A stretch of 64,000 bases of DNA from Pogostemon cablin (taxonomy: Eukaryota > Streptophyta > Magnoliopsida > Lamiales > Lamiaceae), in NCBI GenBank assembly GCA_023678885.1, contig CM042996.1:8242602-8306601 (forward strand), read 5' to 3'. Position 1 is the stretch's first letter. The number at the start of each line of letters is the position of its first letter. Positions 12,985 to 24,485 of the stretch are shown here, in pieces. Below the pieces are notes generated by a model. That model saw only the letters and a list, made by a program, of their open reading frames with translations, did not search any database and had not been told where the DNA came from. Both the position numbers and the translations under genes were made by a program.

Positions 12985-14638
12985 GATGCCCATTTGCCGT
13001 AATGATATCTCAATCTTTGTCTATGATCTGAAAACTCCCCCCTTCACAGGCTCTATGGATCAAGAATGGTCCCGTCCACTTTGATTTTAACTTTTCTGTA
13101 AAAAGTTTCAAACAAGAGTTAAAGAGTAATACCTCATCACCTTGTTTAAACTCCTTGAAAGTGATCTTCAAGTCATACCACTTCTTCATCCTCTCCTTGT
13201 AGATCACTGAGTTCTTAAAATCTTGATTTCCGAACTCATCTAATTGATTTATGTGAGTCATCCTCAACTCCTTTTGCTTATTAAGAGACAAGTTCATACT
13301 TCTTATGGCCCAAAAAGACTTATGCTAAATCTCTACGGGTAAGTGGCACGGCTTTCCGTAGACAATTTGATAAGGTGACATGTCTAGCAAAGTCTAGTAC
13401 GCAGTCTGGAACCTCCACAAAACATCATCGAGCTTAATAGCCCAATATTTTCTATTGGTTCTGACTACCTTCTCCGAGATTTACTTCACTTGGTGGTTGG
13501 AGACTTCGGCTTGCCCATTCGCTTGAGGATGATATGGTGTAGTAACCCTATGCTTGACACCATACTCCTTGATAACTCTTTCAATCAGCTTATTGATAAA
13601 GTGTGTACCTCCATCACTCACAAGTGCTCTAGGAACTCCATATCGGGCAAAAATATGCTTCTTTAAGAATGACAACACAGTCTTAGCATCATTCATGCGA
13701 GTTGGAATCGCTTCCACCTACTTACAAACATAGTCAACAGTAAGAAGGATGTAGAGAAATCCATTAGATGGGGGAAAGGCCCCATAAAATTTATTCCCCA
13801 TACATCGAAGATCTCTACAACAATGCTTGACTGAAGTGGCATCTCATCCCTTTTACATATGTTTCCCATCCTTTTACATCCGTCGCATGTCGCCACATAG
13901 GATTCACAATCTTTAAATAAGGTAGGCCAATACAAAGTGGATTGAAGTACCTTCGCTGCAGTCTTTTGGGCTTCGAAGTGCCCCCCGTTAGGTTATGCAT
14001 GAAAAAATCGAGTACACTCTCCATCTTCATCTCAGACACACAACTATGAATGATAGAGTCCATACAAATCTTGTACACAAACCGATCATACCATATGAAG
14101 GTCTCAACATCTCTCTTAAACTTATCAAGTTGATATCTGTTGAGACCTTTAGGAATTTTACCTGATGCAATGTAATTGACATAATCAGCGTATCATGGAT
14201 CCATTCCTTGAGCAGCGACTACACATGCTTTCTCTGTTCCTTCAGCAAATACCGCCATAATCTTCTCATCAAGAAACATCTCTTCAATGTATTCCAAAGA
14301 GTCATCACAATGCTCCCTTGTCTCCAACCTTAATAGGTGATCCGCCAAAATATTCTCCGTACCATTCTTGTCTCGGATCTCCATATCGAACTCTTGCAGA
14401 AGAAGGATCCATCTAATGATCCTTGGCTTTACTTATGACCATCATGCATCTTTGGAAAGTAGCAGGCGCATTATACAATCCAAAAGGCATCTTCCTAAAG
14501 GTAAAGGTTCCATAAGGGCAAGTAAAAGTAGTCTTTTCTTGATCTTCGGGTGCAATCATGATTTGATTATAACTTGAGTACCCGTTCAAGAAACAATAAA
14601 ACTCATACCCTGCAAGACGATCTAACATTTGATATCCT
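12985..14638 (-). pseudogene. Athila pol remnant: RT start, RNase H end, integrase
   Basis: From the minus-strand start: RT fingers (MLDRLAGYEFYCFLNGYSS, then APEDQEKTTF, CPYGTFTFRKMPFGL), an abrupt deletion near 14430 that removes the YxDD palm and most of RNase H, then the RNase H/connection end (IRDKNGTENILADHLLRLET). Integrase follows: the zinc-finger CDGC part, core VWGINFMGPFP, ALVSDGGTHF, ANGQAEVSN, and the C-terminal SKWTGPF module. The first catalytic Asp of the integrase triad is Asn (codon 13789-13791). Frames are split near 14200, 13930, 13700, 13480 and 13300 by stops and frameshifts. Truncated at 14638. Confidence 0.85.
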
Positions 14639-14754
14639 GATTAATTTAGTAAATAATTAACTTGTGGGTTCGATATTTAACTTGGTCGCTTGCTTAAACT
14701 GCAATTGATATTGTTACTACTTAGGAATTAATTTTGCATGCAAAGAAAATGCGT
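14639..14754 (+). mobile_element. 3'-terminal fragment of a gypsy-type LTR
   Basis: About 115 bp match the end of the solo LTR at 14808-16445, sharing GGTTCGATATTTAACTTGRT, CGCTTGCTTAA and CTGCAATTGATAT. The fragment ends AAAATGCGTAACA. It is truncated on the left against the Athila pol remnant. Confidence 0.65.
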
Positions 14755-14802
14755 AACATCTTGTCATCTGGAATTTTTTTTTTGAACGAACAATTTGGAG
14801 TG
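14755..14802 (-). pseudogene. MULE transposase fragment, third piece
   Basis: The minus strand continues the transposase reading frame once the solo LTR at 14808-16445 and one ACATA copy are removed. The junction reads VIDM-SLQIVRSK, corresponding to the FVxDMxKNxVRPxxIL region that follows the N-terminal domain of plant MULE transposases. It breaks off at 14755. Confidence 0.55.
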
Positions 14803-16450
14803 ACATATGATGAGAGTGAAAATAAACGTGTTTTAATGTCCAATTTAACACCTTTTTTATGGGAATTATTGTTATATATTAGTACAAGTTCTTATATTCA
14901 ATATATTTGAGTAAAAATCACATTTGAGGTGTTTTATTGTGTTTTAGGTGGAAAATGATCAAAAGTGCGAAGTTAGAGGAATGCTGAAAAATGCAAGTTC
15001 AACTTTTATAATTATTCTGTATTTGTGTGAAGTTCATAACTGATAGTGTGATATATGGTTGGAAAGCCACGGAAGAGAGGATCATTTTGGCTCTAGAATC
15101 ACTCAAATTGGAGATCGAACGAGGAAGTTATGCTCAAAATTGTGAGGTCGCGCAGCTACAGAAGAGAATTTTCGAAAATTTCTGAAATTTTTCAAATTTT
15201 CGAAAATTAGCCCATAATTCATATTTCTTGTAGCACAATTAATCTCCTTATCATATAATCCTCTATATTTTATCCATATCTTTTATTTCCTTATTTCATT
15301 CCCTTTTCATACATATATATATCTTACATCATTATTCATATGGGGAGACCGCAACACAATCATCCTACACCCCACAAGGGGGATCACCCCCAACCATCAT
15401 CCACATCCTTTCCTCCATCCATCCATCACTGTGAAAATTCATCTGTGGAATCAAGAGGAGAATCAAGAGGAGGATTCAAGACAGAGAAGGACGCGACGGC
15501 TCCCGCATCTAGGGGTTTATTCGTTTCCTAATTTATCTTGTATTTTCCAGACATATGGGTAAGATCTATCCAACACTCATGATTGTTCTTCGCAACGTCA
15601 TGGGCTAGAATTGTTTTGGTGGATCTAGGGTTTTGAAGGTTTTTATGAATTAATTGAATTTTCGTGTGTATACACTTTTTACAACACTACTTGTAGATTT
15701 ATTTTATATATGACTATGCATTTTTAATCCATATTCAGAGTTGTCTTGTGCATCATTAATTGTTATATAGAGTTTGAATATATATCTTGGTTATTGATTG
15801 AGCGCATTCACTGCTGAACATGATTTCATGTTATGATTCTAAGTGAGGGGACTCCGAAGCTTAATTAGAATTATCATATATGAATGTTTATTAATTAAAT
15901 TGAATTCGGGTTAGTAAGCAGGATAAAGAGAGTAATTTTATAGTACCTATAAAGGGAGATCATATCGGGTTAGATTCCAGATATGGAAAATAATGATATT
16001 GATAGTACCTAGAAAGGGGGAGTGAAATTATATCTCTTGCTCCGTGGTTATTCACACGTGTTACACGCATATTTAATTGTGTCTATAGAGTAGATTTGCA
16101 TGGTTTAGTGATGCATCCATAGTCCACAAGGCAGAGTCGGCCTGCACTTAAGAGGGAAGTTAAGTAGTAAAACTGGATTACCCTAGAGCTACCTATTCTT
16201 CATTCATGAGACACTTTAGTATTCTTCCAGTGTTATTATTTTACTTGTTATTTAATTTAATTGTTTAGTAGTTGTTAATTAAATCCGTCAACTTTTATTG
16301 CGTTGTCTTAATTAATCTAATTAATAATTAAATTAATAATACGCCGTTCTTTGGGTTCGATATTTAACTTGATCGCTTGCTTAAGCTGCAATTGATATCC
16401 TTAATACTTGGGGATTAATTGTGTGTTGAGAGAAAACGCCCATCAACATA
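14803..16450 (+). mobile_element. Solo LTR of a gypsy-type element, with TSD
   Basis: The LTR occupies 14808-16445 (1638 bp), begins TGATGAGAGTGAAAATAAAC, ends AACGCCCATCA, and is flanked by the 5-bp direct repeat ACATA at 14803-14807 and 16446-16450. No internal sequence is present, so it is a solo LTR left by LTR-LTR recombination. A related truncated copy lies at 18483-19845 and a minus-strand relative at 22179-23750. It inserted into a MULE transposase reading frame. Confidence 0.85.
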
Positions 16451-16494
16451 TCAATCACAAAATTTTCCTCCTCCTCCTCTTTTAGCCTACCAAC
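16451..16494 (-). pseudogene. MULE transposase fragment, second piece
   Basis: The minus strand reads VGRLKEEEEENFVIDM. Joined across the ATAGG duplication to the piece at 17714 it gives GHAYVGRL, which matches the conserved GHS(Y/F)xGRLxEEE motif of plant Mutator-like transposases. Confidence 0.7.
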
Positions 16495-17713
16495 ATAGGT
16501 GTTGGCGTTCGGATTATTTGGTTAACGTGAACCGTTAAGGTTCCATGCAATTTTATAACAGAAGAAGTAGAATATAGAATTAAATTGCCTTTCAACAGGG
16601 TTTGTTGAACGTGATCAAGTTGATGAAACGACCTCTCCGATCTTCTGTTGTATTCCCAAGCTTAGTCTTGACGTCGTGTGGGCAACAATCTTCAACACCT
16701 TCTCAATCTGCAGTCTCCTTCACACTCTCTCATGGTTTAGGCATGAATTAGAGTTTACTAGACTGCTGAGGTGGCTTATATACGGGCTACAATAGGGACC
16801 AGAAGGAGAAATTAGAGTTTTGCCTCCCATTGGGCTTAAGTAACCAAGTTTGGCCCAAAACTTATACTTAAATCCAAAAATAATAATATAATCCACAAAA
16901 ATATTATTTCTGCACTGTCACTCTAATCTCATATTACATTATGTGCTCCTTCTTATTATGAGCCTGTAAGTCTCCTCGTGTTTAAGATATACAATGTCCA
17001 TCAATTAATTAAGTTACTGACAACTCCATTAATTAATATCTCATCTGAGAGTAGTACCACTCTACCTTGTTATCATGCCGGAATAAATCAACCTGCAGAG
17101 TTTACATGATAATCCTTATGAGCTCCTCAAGAGGACATCATCAGCCTATTTAATAGAACACAGATTCCTTCTACAATCAACAACACACCATAGAGACAGC
17201 AATATTTCCCAACTCACCAAGACTATTGATTTAATGAATAAATCTCACCCATTAATGAATCAAAGAAACAAATACTGACTTACGTGTCGAGGTTATTGTA
17301 TATGGATTAAGAGTACGAACATCCATAATAAGTGAGATCTAGTTCTCCTATATAGTCAGTATAAATCAAACGGTCTCACGAAGTCCTGTTCAATAACATA
17401 CAAAGTGCACTACTATGATTTTATAGTCAAGAAAAATTAATACCAAATCACACTAGAACCATCCCGATAGATTGTCTCCGTCTATCTTGGTTGTGAGCAT
17501 TTGTTTATACTTTATAAGGAGCCGATAATATGATCTTCCGTGTGACGCCGCACACCATATTATCTACAGTATAAAGTAAGTGGACTTTTATAATAAAATA
17601 TAAATAAATTATAATATGCAAAACATTTTATCATATGATTTTCAGTTCAAATTTATTATTAAAACATTGTTCATACAAAAAGCTAGACTTTTAGTATACA
17701 ATCCAACAATAGG
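16495..17713 (-). mobile_element. Solo LTR of the copia family, minus strand, with TSD
   Basis: The LTR occupies 16500-17708 (1209 bp), is flanked by ATAGG at 16495-16499 and 17709-17713, and begins TGTTGGATTGTATACTAAAA on the minus strand. It matches the LTRs at 5796-7193 and 11636-12979 but is diverged and has small deletions. The insertion interrupts a MULE transposase frame. Confidence 0.9.
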
Positions 17714-18108
17714 CATGCCCCTTTCAGATAATTTTCAATCGAATATTTTTTAATATCGTTAACAATGTCCAATGTCCCATGCCCCATCCATCTCTAATTG
17801 TCTCCCCCTAAGCAAAAACGGATAACCACACTTTTTTGGACCTGTCTCTTTCTTTGTTACTTTCTTCTTACTTACATAATTCCCCTCCTGTTCCTTTTCT
17901 GGATCCACCTCTTTATTATTGTTTTGGTTTGGCCTTAAATCTCTATACTTTCCAATGCGTTCACAATCTAAAAATAGTCTTTCCTTCTTCAAGCCTCCAC
18001 CATTATCAGAGTACTTCACGACAACCACCATCTAATTTTCTGTACCAATGCGTCGAACCCAGTTTAACAAATCTTCTCGTATTTTAAATCTTTCATGGGT
18101 CCATGTAT
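17714..18108 (-). pseudogene. MULE transposase N-terminal fragment
   Basis: The minus-strand translation contains REDLLNWVRRIGTEN, a stop, VVVVKYSDNGGGLKKERLFL, DCERIGKYR, an acidic/basic linker, then TGPKKCGYPFLLRGRQLE and GAWDI. This is the FAR1/MuDR-type N-terminal domain of plant Mutator-like transposases: a line R..LL.WVR, then SDNG, CERxGxYR, and a zinc-binding KKCG(C/Y)PF motif. The expected downstream VCGxHNH is degraded (DIGHC, then stops), and the frame resumes beyond the copia solo LTR at 16494. In-frame stops at about 18028 and 17757. The catalytic DDE domain is absent from the window. Confidence 0.75.
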
Positions 18109-18482
18109 TCATCAACCATACACACATCTGTACAGAGCTTGTTCCCTATTGAGACAAAACTACATCTAGTAGACAACACAAGAGATTCATACGAATAAAA
18201 AATTATAATTAAAATATAAAGATATGCATTCGTTCGGCTGGAACAAGCCGAAAAATGTCATTCTATACGAAAACTCTTGGCGAGAAATTGAAGTTAATTT
18301 TGGTCAATTTTGGTCGACAAAACTGCAATCATGGTCGAAGAAAGTACAATTTTCATTCAATATCAGTCGAATAGATCTGTATTCCATCGCCCTTGGTTGG
18401 TTGAACAGCCTGGCGTCGGAAAAAAAAGAGTTCATTTTAATTAGTTTAAATGCATAAAAATACATACCTTATGGCCTTGGGT
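18109..18482. other. Interval without an assigned feature
   Basis: One plus-strand open frame of 77 codons (18224-18457) resembles nothing I recognise. The stretch 18295-18375 has several GGTCGA/GTCGAA words like those in the GGTCGA clusters, so it may be old gypsy-derived DNA. Confidence 0.3.
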
Positions 18483-19845
18483 TGATGAGAGTAAAAATAA
18501 GTATATTTTAGTGTCCAATTTAACACATTTTTTATGGGAATTATTGTTATATTAGCACAAATATCTTATATTCAATATATTTGAGAAAAAGGTGCATTTG
18601 AGGTATTTTATTATTTTTTAAGTGGAAAAAGGATCAAAAGTGCAAAGTTGGAGAAAAGGTGCAACTTGTGCAAGAATGCTGAAAAATGCACGTCCAACTT
18701 GTTTAATTTTTCTGTATTTGTATGAAAATCCAAATTGGGCATGTGATACATCGTTGAAAAGTCACAGAAGAGTAGGTCGTTTTGGCATAAGAAACACCTC
18801 AATCGGAGTCCAAACGAGAAAGTTATGATCAAAATGGTGACGTCGCGCGAACTGTTTCTACTCAGTACGATTGTGCCACTGTGCAAACACCTTCAAATGT
18901 TAGAGTTTATGTGAGTTCTCTATGGATAGAAATCCAAGGAAGAGAGGATCACGTGAGCATAAGAATCACTCAAATCTAAGTCTGGATGTGGAAGTTATGC
19001 ACGAAACGGTGAGATTGCGCAGTGCAGCTCTACCACAGCTCGACCAAAACCACTTTGGTTGAGCTAGGACACGCGAATCTAGATCTGTGCAGTATTTCAC
19101 CCCTAATGCGTGTATTTTCATATTTTTCAAGAAAAAGCCCATCCAAGGTCCATAATAAGAGCTTAAAAGTATAAAAGGGGATGCTGATCACACCAAGGGA
19201 GTGCCGCAACACAATCATCCTTCACCCCACAAGGGGAGATCACTCCCCAACCATCATCCACATCCTTTCCTATTCCATCCATCACGTTGAAGATTCATCT
19301 GCTGAATCATGAGGAGAACCAAGAGGAGGATTCAAGACGGAGAAGGACGGGACGATTCCCGCATCTAGGGGTTTATTCGTTTCCTAATTTATCTTTTATT
19401 TTCCAGACATATGGGTAAGATCTATCCAACCCCCATGATTATTCTTTGTAACATCATGCCTAGAACTGTTTTAGTAGTCTAGGGTTTAGAAGGTTTTTGT
19501 GAATTAAATGAACTTTCGTATGTATACTCCGAACAACACCACTTGTAGAATTATTTTATATATGATTATACGTTTTTAATTCATACTCAGAGTTATTTTG
19601 TTCATCATTAACTGTTATGTAGAGTCTGAATACATATTTGGGTTATTGGTTGAGTGCGTTCACCGCTGAGCAGGATTTCATGTTATGATTTTAAGTAAGG
19701 GGACTCCGAAACTTCATTAGAACTGTCATATATGAATATTTATTAATTGAATTGAATTCAGATTAATAAGAAGGATAAAAAGGTTAATCTTATAGTATCT
19801 ATAAAGGGAGATCATATAGGATTAGAGTACCAATTATATAGGATT
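18483..19845 (+). mobile_element. Truncated gypsy-type LTR
   Basis: It begins TGATGAGAGTAAAAATAAGT and follows the solo LTR at 14808-16445 by eye through about 1.3 kb, including CACCCCACAAGGGG, CATCTAGGGGTTTATTCGTT and AAGGGGACTCCGAA. It then stops matching near 19845, without the LTR end. A GCTCGACC...GGTTGAGC cluster sits at 19030-19065. Confidence 0.75.
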
Positions 19846-20357
19846 CATAAGGTAGAATTATAGTGAGAACCACTGAGAATGTCATGTCTTATCTCAATCC
19901 AGATGTCTCAATCATTGACCTGAAAATTTGTTGTTTAAAAATGTGAGATTAAAATCCCAGTGAGTAATATTGGCAGAATGTTAATCAGTAAATACATAAT
20001 GATATGATTACTCTTTTTCATGACAACCCGAGAGTTAGTCACTTCTATGTTTCATAGCCCGTCGACTACTACCATTGTCACGACTCGTCAATCGTAACCA
20101 TAAAATGCATGACCCATACGGCCACTAACATAAGAGAAGAAATAAGCATACTTCATATGAAAACCAACAATAACATCCAACTATTTTCAAATATTTTACC
20201 CACCTTTACTCTCTTAAAATACCGTGTTACAATTTGAATGGAAGAGTGATCTGACGTCATGTTCATCATCACTTCACCTAGCACAAATAGTTCATTTTAA
20301 AAACTTTCACTCATATATTTGTATATATAAGTAGGAAAGAAAAATTATCATTTATGA
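19846..20357. other. Interval without an assigned feature
   Basis: No open frame or repeat recognised. A moderately GC-richer block (20020-20140) with TAGCCCGTCGACTACTACC and ACGACTCGTCAATCGTAACC looks like LTR or internal sequence of another retroelement, but I cannot place it. Confidence 0.3.
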
Positions 20358-21010
20358 TAAGATCAGAGACTCGGCCTTCCTTTTATATCATAAAATGATA
20401 TCATTATTCTTAGTGATAGTGTGATAAAAATCGTGCAATAGTAATAATAATATTAGTATAAATTTGTATCATCATTTTATGATTAAGTTAGAGGCTTGGC
20501 CTTCCTTTTAAATCATAAAATGATAATAATGATAGTAATAATATAATGGTAATGTTAATTATAATAAAACTTTGTAGGCTAATTATAGTATGCATCCGGG
20601 TGCACCTTAAGATAGGGTGCACCCATATACAAATATAAACATAAACATATACAATTAAGAGCAAAAATGTATACAATTTAATTATTAAGTTTTTAATGAA
20701 AAATTGAGTGTAAAAAATAATTATTATTAAAAAACATGTATACACTATTAAATAAAAACTTATACACATATGATGCTGGTTTATTTAATGAAAAACTTAG
20801 TGTGAAAAAAATATACAATTATTACGAAACACGTATACAAAATAGAATAACATGTATACAAAATAAAATAAAAAGTTATACACATGTGGGTGCACCATTA
20901 CACCCGGGTGCACCCAATATACACTCAACTTTGTATTATCATTTTATGATTAGGTCAGAGGCTTGGTCTTCCTTTTAAATCATAAAATAATATTTATATA
21001 CACATTACTA
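20358..21010. repeat. Three-unit tandem repeat (about 115 bp), third unit split by an insertion
   Basis: Units begin near 20361 (AGAGACTCGGCCTTCCTTTT), 20484 (TAGAGGCTTGGCCTTCCTTT) and 20949 (AGAGGCTTGGTCTTCCTTTT). Each is followed by a palindromic ATCATAAAATGATA-type core. The second unit is interrupted after ACTTTGTA by the foldback element at 20577-20927. Confidence 0.75.
20577..20927. mobile_element. Foldback MITE with 8-bp TSD
   Basis: Both ends carry inverted GGGTGCACC blocks: TCCGGGTGCACC and GGGTGCACCC on the left, GGGTGCACC and CCCGGGTGCACCC on the right. The element is bounded by the 8-bp direct repeat ACTTTGTA (20569-20576 and 20928-20935). The neighbouring tandem unit (about 20461-20476) shows the uninterrupted sequence. 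The TSD length fits hAT or Mutator-type transposition. No coding capacity. Confidence 0.75.
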
Positions 21011-22178
21011 ATACATTATGATATAATAAAAATAATAGTAGTGACTCGTGAAAAACAAAGAAGAAAGTTGGATGGAAAACTCACAAAATATGTTTACGTA
21101 TATATTTTTTTTACTTGATTGAGGACTGATTGAATCATGGCCAACTTAAGGCTATTTATTGTGAAAAATTTTCACCCAGATAGAGTTATACTATTTGTGG
21201 AAATTTACTTGTACTGCATGTGGAAATTTCATTCAACATTTTTAAAAAAAAAAAAAAACATACAATCGTACATAATAGGTTTTGAAAAATAAGGTTCCTA
21301 TATCTATTTTATTTATTATTATTTATTATACATATTATTATTATATCTATATAATTTAATATTACCCCAAAAGGTTAGTAAAAAATTATTTTGCGTATTT
21401 TACTATTTTCTATTTAAATTCAAAATAGTGTTCTTTTTATTTTATTGGTGCTAGGGGTGTGGTTGAACTCAAATGTCTTCGTCACTTCTTCCTGTAAATT
21501 TTTAGAAGCAAAACAAATTATATTAGTAACATTATAAAAATAGTGTAAAAATAATTACAAATGTTTGGGGGTATTATACCTCTCCTCTAACTGCTGTTGA
21601 TCCATGCATATATTCTCGAGCTAACTAATTTAATGGGCTAAATAAAATTAAGTAAGCTTGTTTTTTTAATCTAATAATCACATGGAATTTGATTGTGAGA
21701 TGGGCCACCATGAAAAAGAAGTGGTTGATCCAACAAATTGTAAATGGACTAGAAAAAGTTTGTCAACAATTAATGGGCCCCACATATTTTCTCAGTTCTG
21801 CTTGATGTTGATTCTATTATCATATCACATGTGGTGTCATTTTAATTGGAAATGGGCCAACAAATGTTAATGGGCTGCAACCCTAATCATATAAACCTAT
21901 CTAAAAACAGATTCAATATATATTGAGAAATTTCACGCTAATAAGAGAGATATATTGTTCGGTAATTAATGACTTACTCTTTAATGAGATTTAAAATCTT
22001 TGAAGATCTATTTCATTTTCAAGCATTTTTTTAAGGCAAGCATGGTGATACCGTCATATTGATCCTACTTAATGAGATGAATTATCCATTAATCCAATTA
22101 AGTAATTTTAAAGGAACATTGATGTCAAATTAGAAAATGGAAAAACTAATTGTGGAATTAAATTAATTTGGTCTTGTA
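21011..22178. other. AT-rich interval without a gene
   Basis: No coding region above background was found. The 62-codon open frame at 21682-21870 shows no recognisable motif. Nothing else assigned. Confidence 0.4.
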
Positions 22179-23750
22179 TGTTGATGAGCGTTTTCTCAAC
22201 ACACAAAATAATCCCCACGTATGAAGGATATCAATTGTAGTTTCGATAGGCGACCAAGTGATTCGAACCCAAGGGACAAATTATTATCAATTTAATTATA
22301 TTCTAATTAACTAAGACTATGTTGGCAAATTGGTTTGGAATAGTTACGAAACTAAATAACAAATAACTTAAATAGCAGATTAAATAAACAAGCAATAGAG
22401 AAAATAAGGCTGTGATCAAGTAAGAAATTAGGTAGTTTTTTGGGTCATCCAGTTTTACTTATTAATTTTCTTTCCATGTGTTTTTGTCTGACTCTGCCTT
22501 GTGATTTAGGGACGCATCACTAAACCATGCTAGTTTACTCTATAGACACAAGCAATCAAGCGTATGATACGTGTGAATATCCTTGGAGTAAGAGATTTAA
22601 TTCACCCCCTTTCTAGGAACAATCAATATCAATTATTTCCCGTACACTTAGTAATCTAACCCGATATGATCTCCCTTTTTAGGTACTATGAAATTATACT
22701 CTTTATCCTACTTATTAACCCGAATAATATTCAATTAACAAGTATTTATATAAGATAATTCTAATAAGACTTCGGAATCCCTTCACTTAGAATTATAACA
22801 TGTAATCCTCCTCAGCAGTGAACGCACTCAATCAATAACCAAGATATTTATTCAGACTCTACATAACAGCTAATGATGCACAAAACGAATGTGAGTATGA
22901 ATTTAAAAAGCGCAATCTTATATAAAATAAACCACAAGTAGTGTTGTACGGAGTTTACACATGGAAATTCAATTAACTCATAAAACTTTCATAACCCTAG
23001 AACTACTGGAGTGGCTCTAGTCCATGATTGATCTAGGAACAATCATGGTTAATTGATATGATCTTACTTGACTCACTAGGCTAACCTCTCTTCTAGACTC
23101 CTTGAGATGATGGTAGGGTTTCGGTGGTGGATTGATGATGAGTTATGTCGTCCCCTCCTTCTCCTACGAAAGCTCTTTTTTTTATATTTATAAACTTTTC
23201 TTACAGGCCTTGGATGGGCTTCTTGAGCGAATTCACCCATTAAAGGTGTAAAAAATACGAATATGATAAGTTTTCGCGCCTTAGTTCGACCAACAGGCCA
23301 GGTTGAATCATCCTACACTGGTTGAACTCCAGGTCGAATCGACCTATAAATTGGCTGCGGGTCCCGAATTTGACCAGTATCCTGGTCGAATAGCATACTC
23401 TCTGGTCGAACTGTAGCTACTTCTATTTAGGCCAGGTCGAACGGCAATGTCGTGGTCGAATGGTACTCCCGGCGCTTCTTCTCCATCAGTTCGACCATAG
23501 GTGCAGGTCGAACCATCTCCTTCTTGCTCAAACCACACACCTGCTTGGTCGAATCAAGCCTCTGAACATCCCTTTTCCGGATCTGATCACTTCTAACTTG
23601 TTTTTCTTTGAAAATCAACTCAAATAGCCTTAAAGACACCTGATTCGTGACTTTCCACCATATATATCGATTCATATCAAATTACAACCATCTAACACAC
23701 TATTATTACATGAATTCGGGCTCGAAACACGTGAATTTACACACTCAACA
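22179..23750 (-). mobile_element. Gypsy-type 3' LTR, minus strand
   Basis: On the minus strand the LTR begins TGTTGAGTGTGTAAATTCAC at 23750, directly after a polypurine tract, and ends AACGCTCATCAACA at 22179. Its end-proximal half matches the solo LTR at 14808-16445 (CGTTCACTGCTGA, then GTTATAATTCTAAGTGA and GGATTCCGAAG), so it is a related subfamily. A GGTCGA-motif cluster lies at 23280-23535. Confidence 0.8.
23280..23535. repeat. Cluster of GGTCGAA / TTCGACC motifs inside an LTR
   Basis: About fifteen copies of GGTCGAA, its complement or close variants occur in 255 bp in both orientations, for example TTCGACCAACAGGCCAGGTT, CCAGGTCGAATCGACC and CAGTTCGACCATAGGTGCAG. Spacing is irregular (about 10-30 bp). 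This block is GC-richer than the rest of the LTR. Confidence 0.75.
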
Positions 23751-24050
23751 AACCCCCAAACTTACGTGTTGGTCGTCCCGAGACAACGAATCAAAAACCA
23801 TTGAGTAGTGTAAAATTCACTCAACTACCACATTCAATACAATTCATATTCACACATGCAATTTCATCAATCGAAAACAAGTATCACTAGCATCATATAT
23901 CATCCATGCAAAACATTATGCGGAAGTATGAATTGAATATGAGCATTTATTAACATATTAAAGTGTAAATCTTTACACTAGAGAGTGAGAATAAATACTT
24001 CCCTGTGAGCTAGATGACTTCGTACTCTGAATTGCATTATAAAGTTTCTT
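23751..24050 (-). other. Polypurine tract and 3' internal remnant of the gypsy element
   Basis: The minus strand reads GTAAGTTTGGGGGTT right before the LTR at 23750, the usual plant gypsy polypurine tract. About 280 bp of adjoining non-coding internal sequence follow; nothing recognisable as coding remains upstream. Confidence 0.65.
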
Positions 24051-24476
24051 TTAAAAAAATAAAACATGTTCTTAAAAAATAAAAGCAATAATTATTACTC
24101 CCACATTACTCGAACTTGAGACCTCATGTCTCGAAAAGGAGAGATGAACCATTAAGCCAGCAAACATATCAATTAAATTATTAAACTTCATATATATATA
24201 CTAAAGATTACTAAATTTCCAGGGGGCGTTGCCCCCCTGGTCCTTAACTCCCTATGTCCCTGAATATATGGCTCAAAATTTACTGGCTATTATACATAAT
24301 TCGTTTCATGTTTTATGATTTCTCATAATTAATTGACACATCATCCATATTTTTTTATAGCTTGACTATTGAGGCAGTCTGATTTTCTATATTCATTTTT
24401 TTTCGTGAATTATCATTAAGATTTATTATAATTTTTTTAATATTTGAATATTTCATGTAATAAGTAAATCACTTTA
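24051..24476. other. Interval without an assigned feature
   Basis: No gene seen. A GC island CCAGGGGGCGTTGCCCCCCT (about 24221-24240) is an imperfect palindrome of unknown origin. Confidence 0.35.
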
Positions 24477-24485
24477 TATATTTTT

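Larger units (their letters stand above)
2691..14638 (-). mobile_element. Athila-like Ty3/gypsy element, minus strand, 5'-truncated and interrupted
   Basis: On the minus strand the order is pol (RT start to integrase, 14638-12980, ending at 5795-5719), a non-coding spacer (5718-4106) and an env-like ORF (4105-2691). This order, with an extra ORF after integrase, is typical of Athila retrotransposons. The element is split by a copia insertion at 5796-12979. Upstream of the RT palm it is cut off at 14638, where it abuts an unrelated LTR fragment, and no LTR of its own was identified on either side. It is dead. Confidence 0.8.

Noticed and set aside
18224..18457. Plus-strand 77-codon open frame
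   Set aside because: No start context, no recognisable motif, and it runs through GGTCGA-type repeat words.
24221..24245. CCAGGGGGCGTTGCCCCCCT as a terminator or attachment site
   Set aside because: A lone imperfect palindrome with no gene or element boundary beside it.
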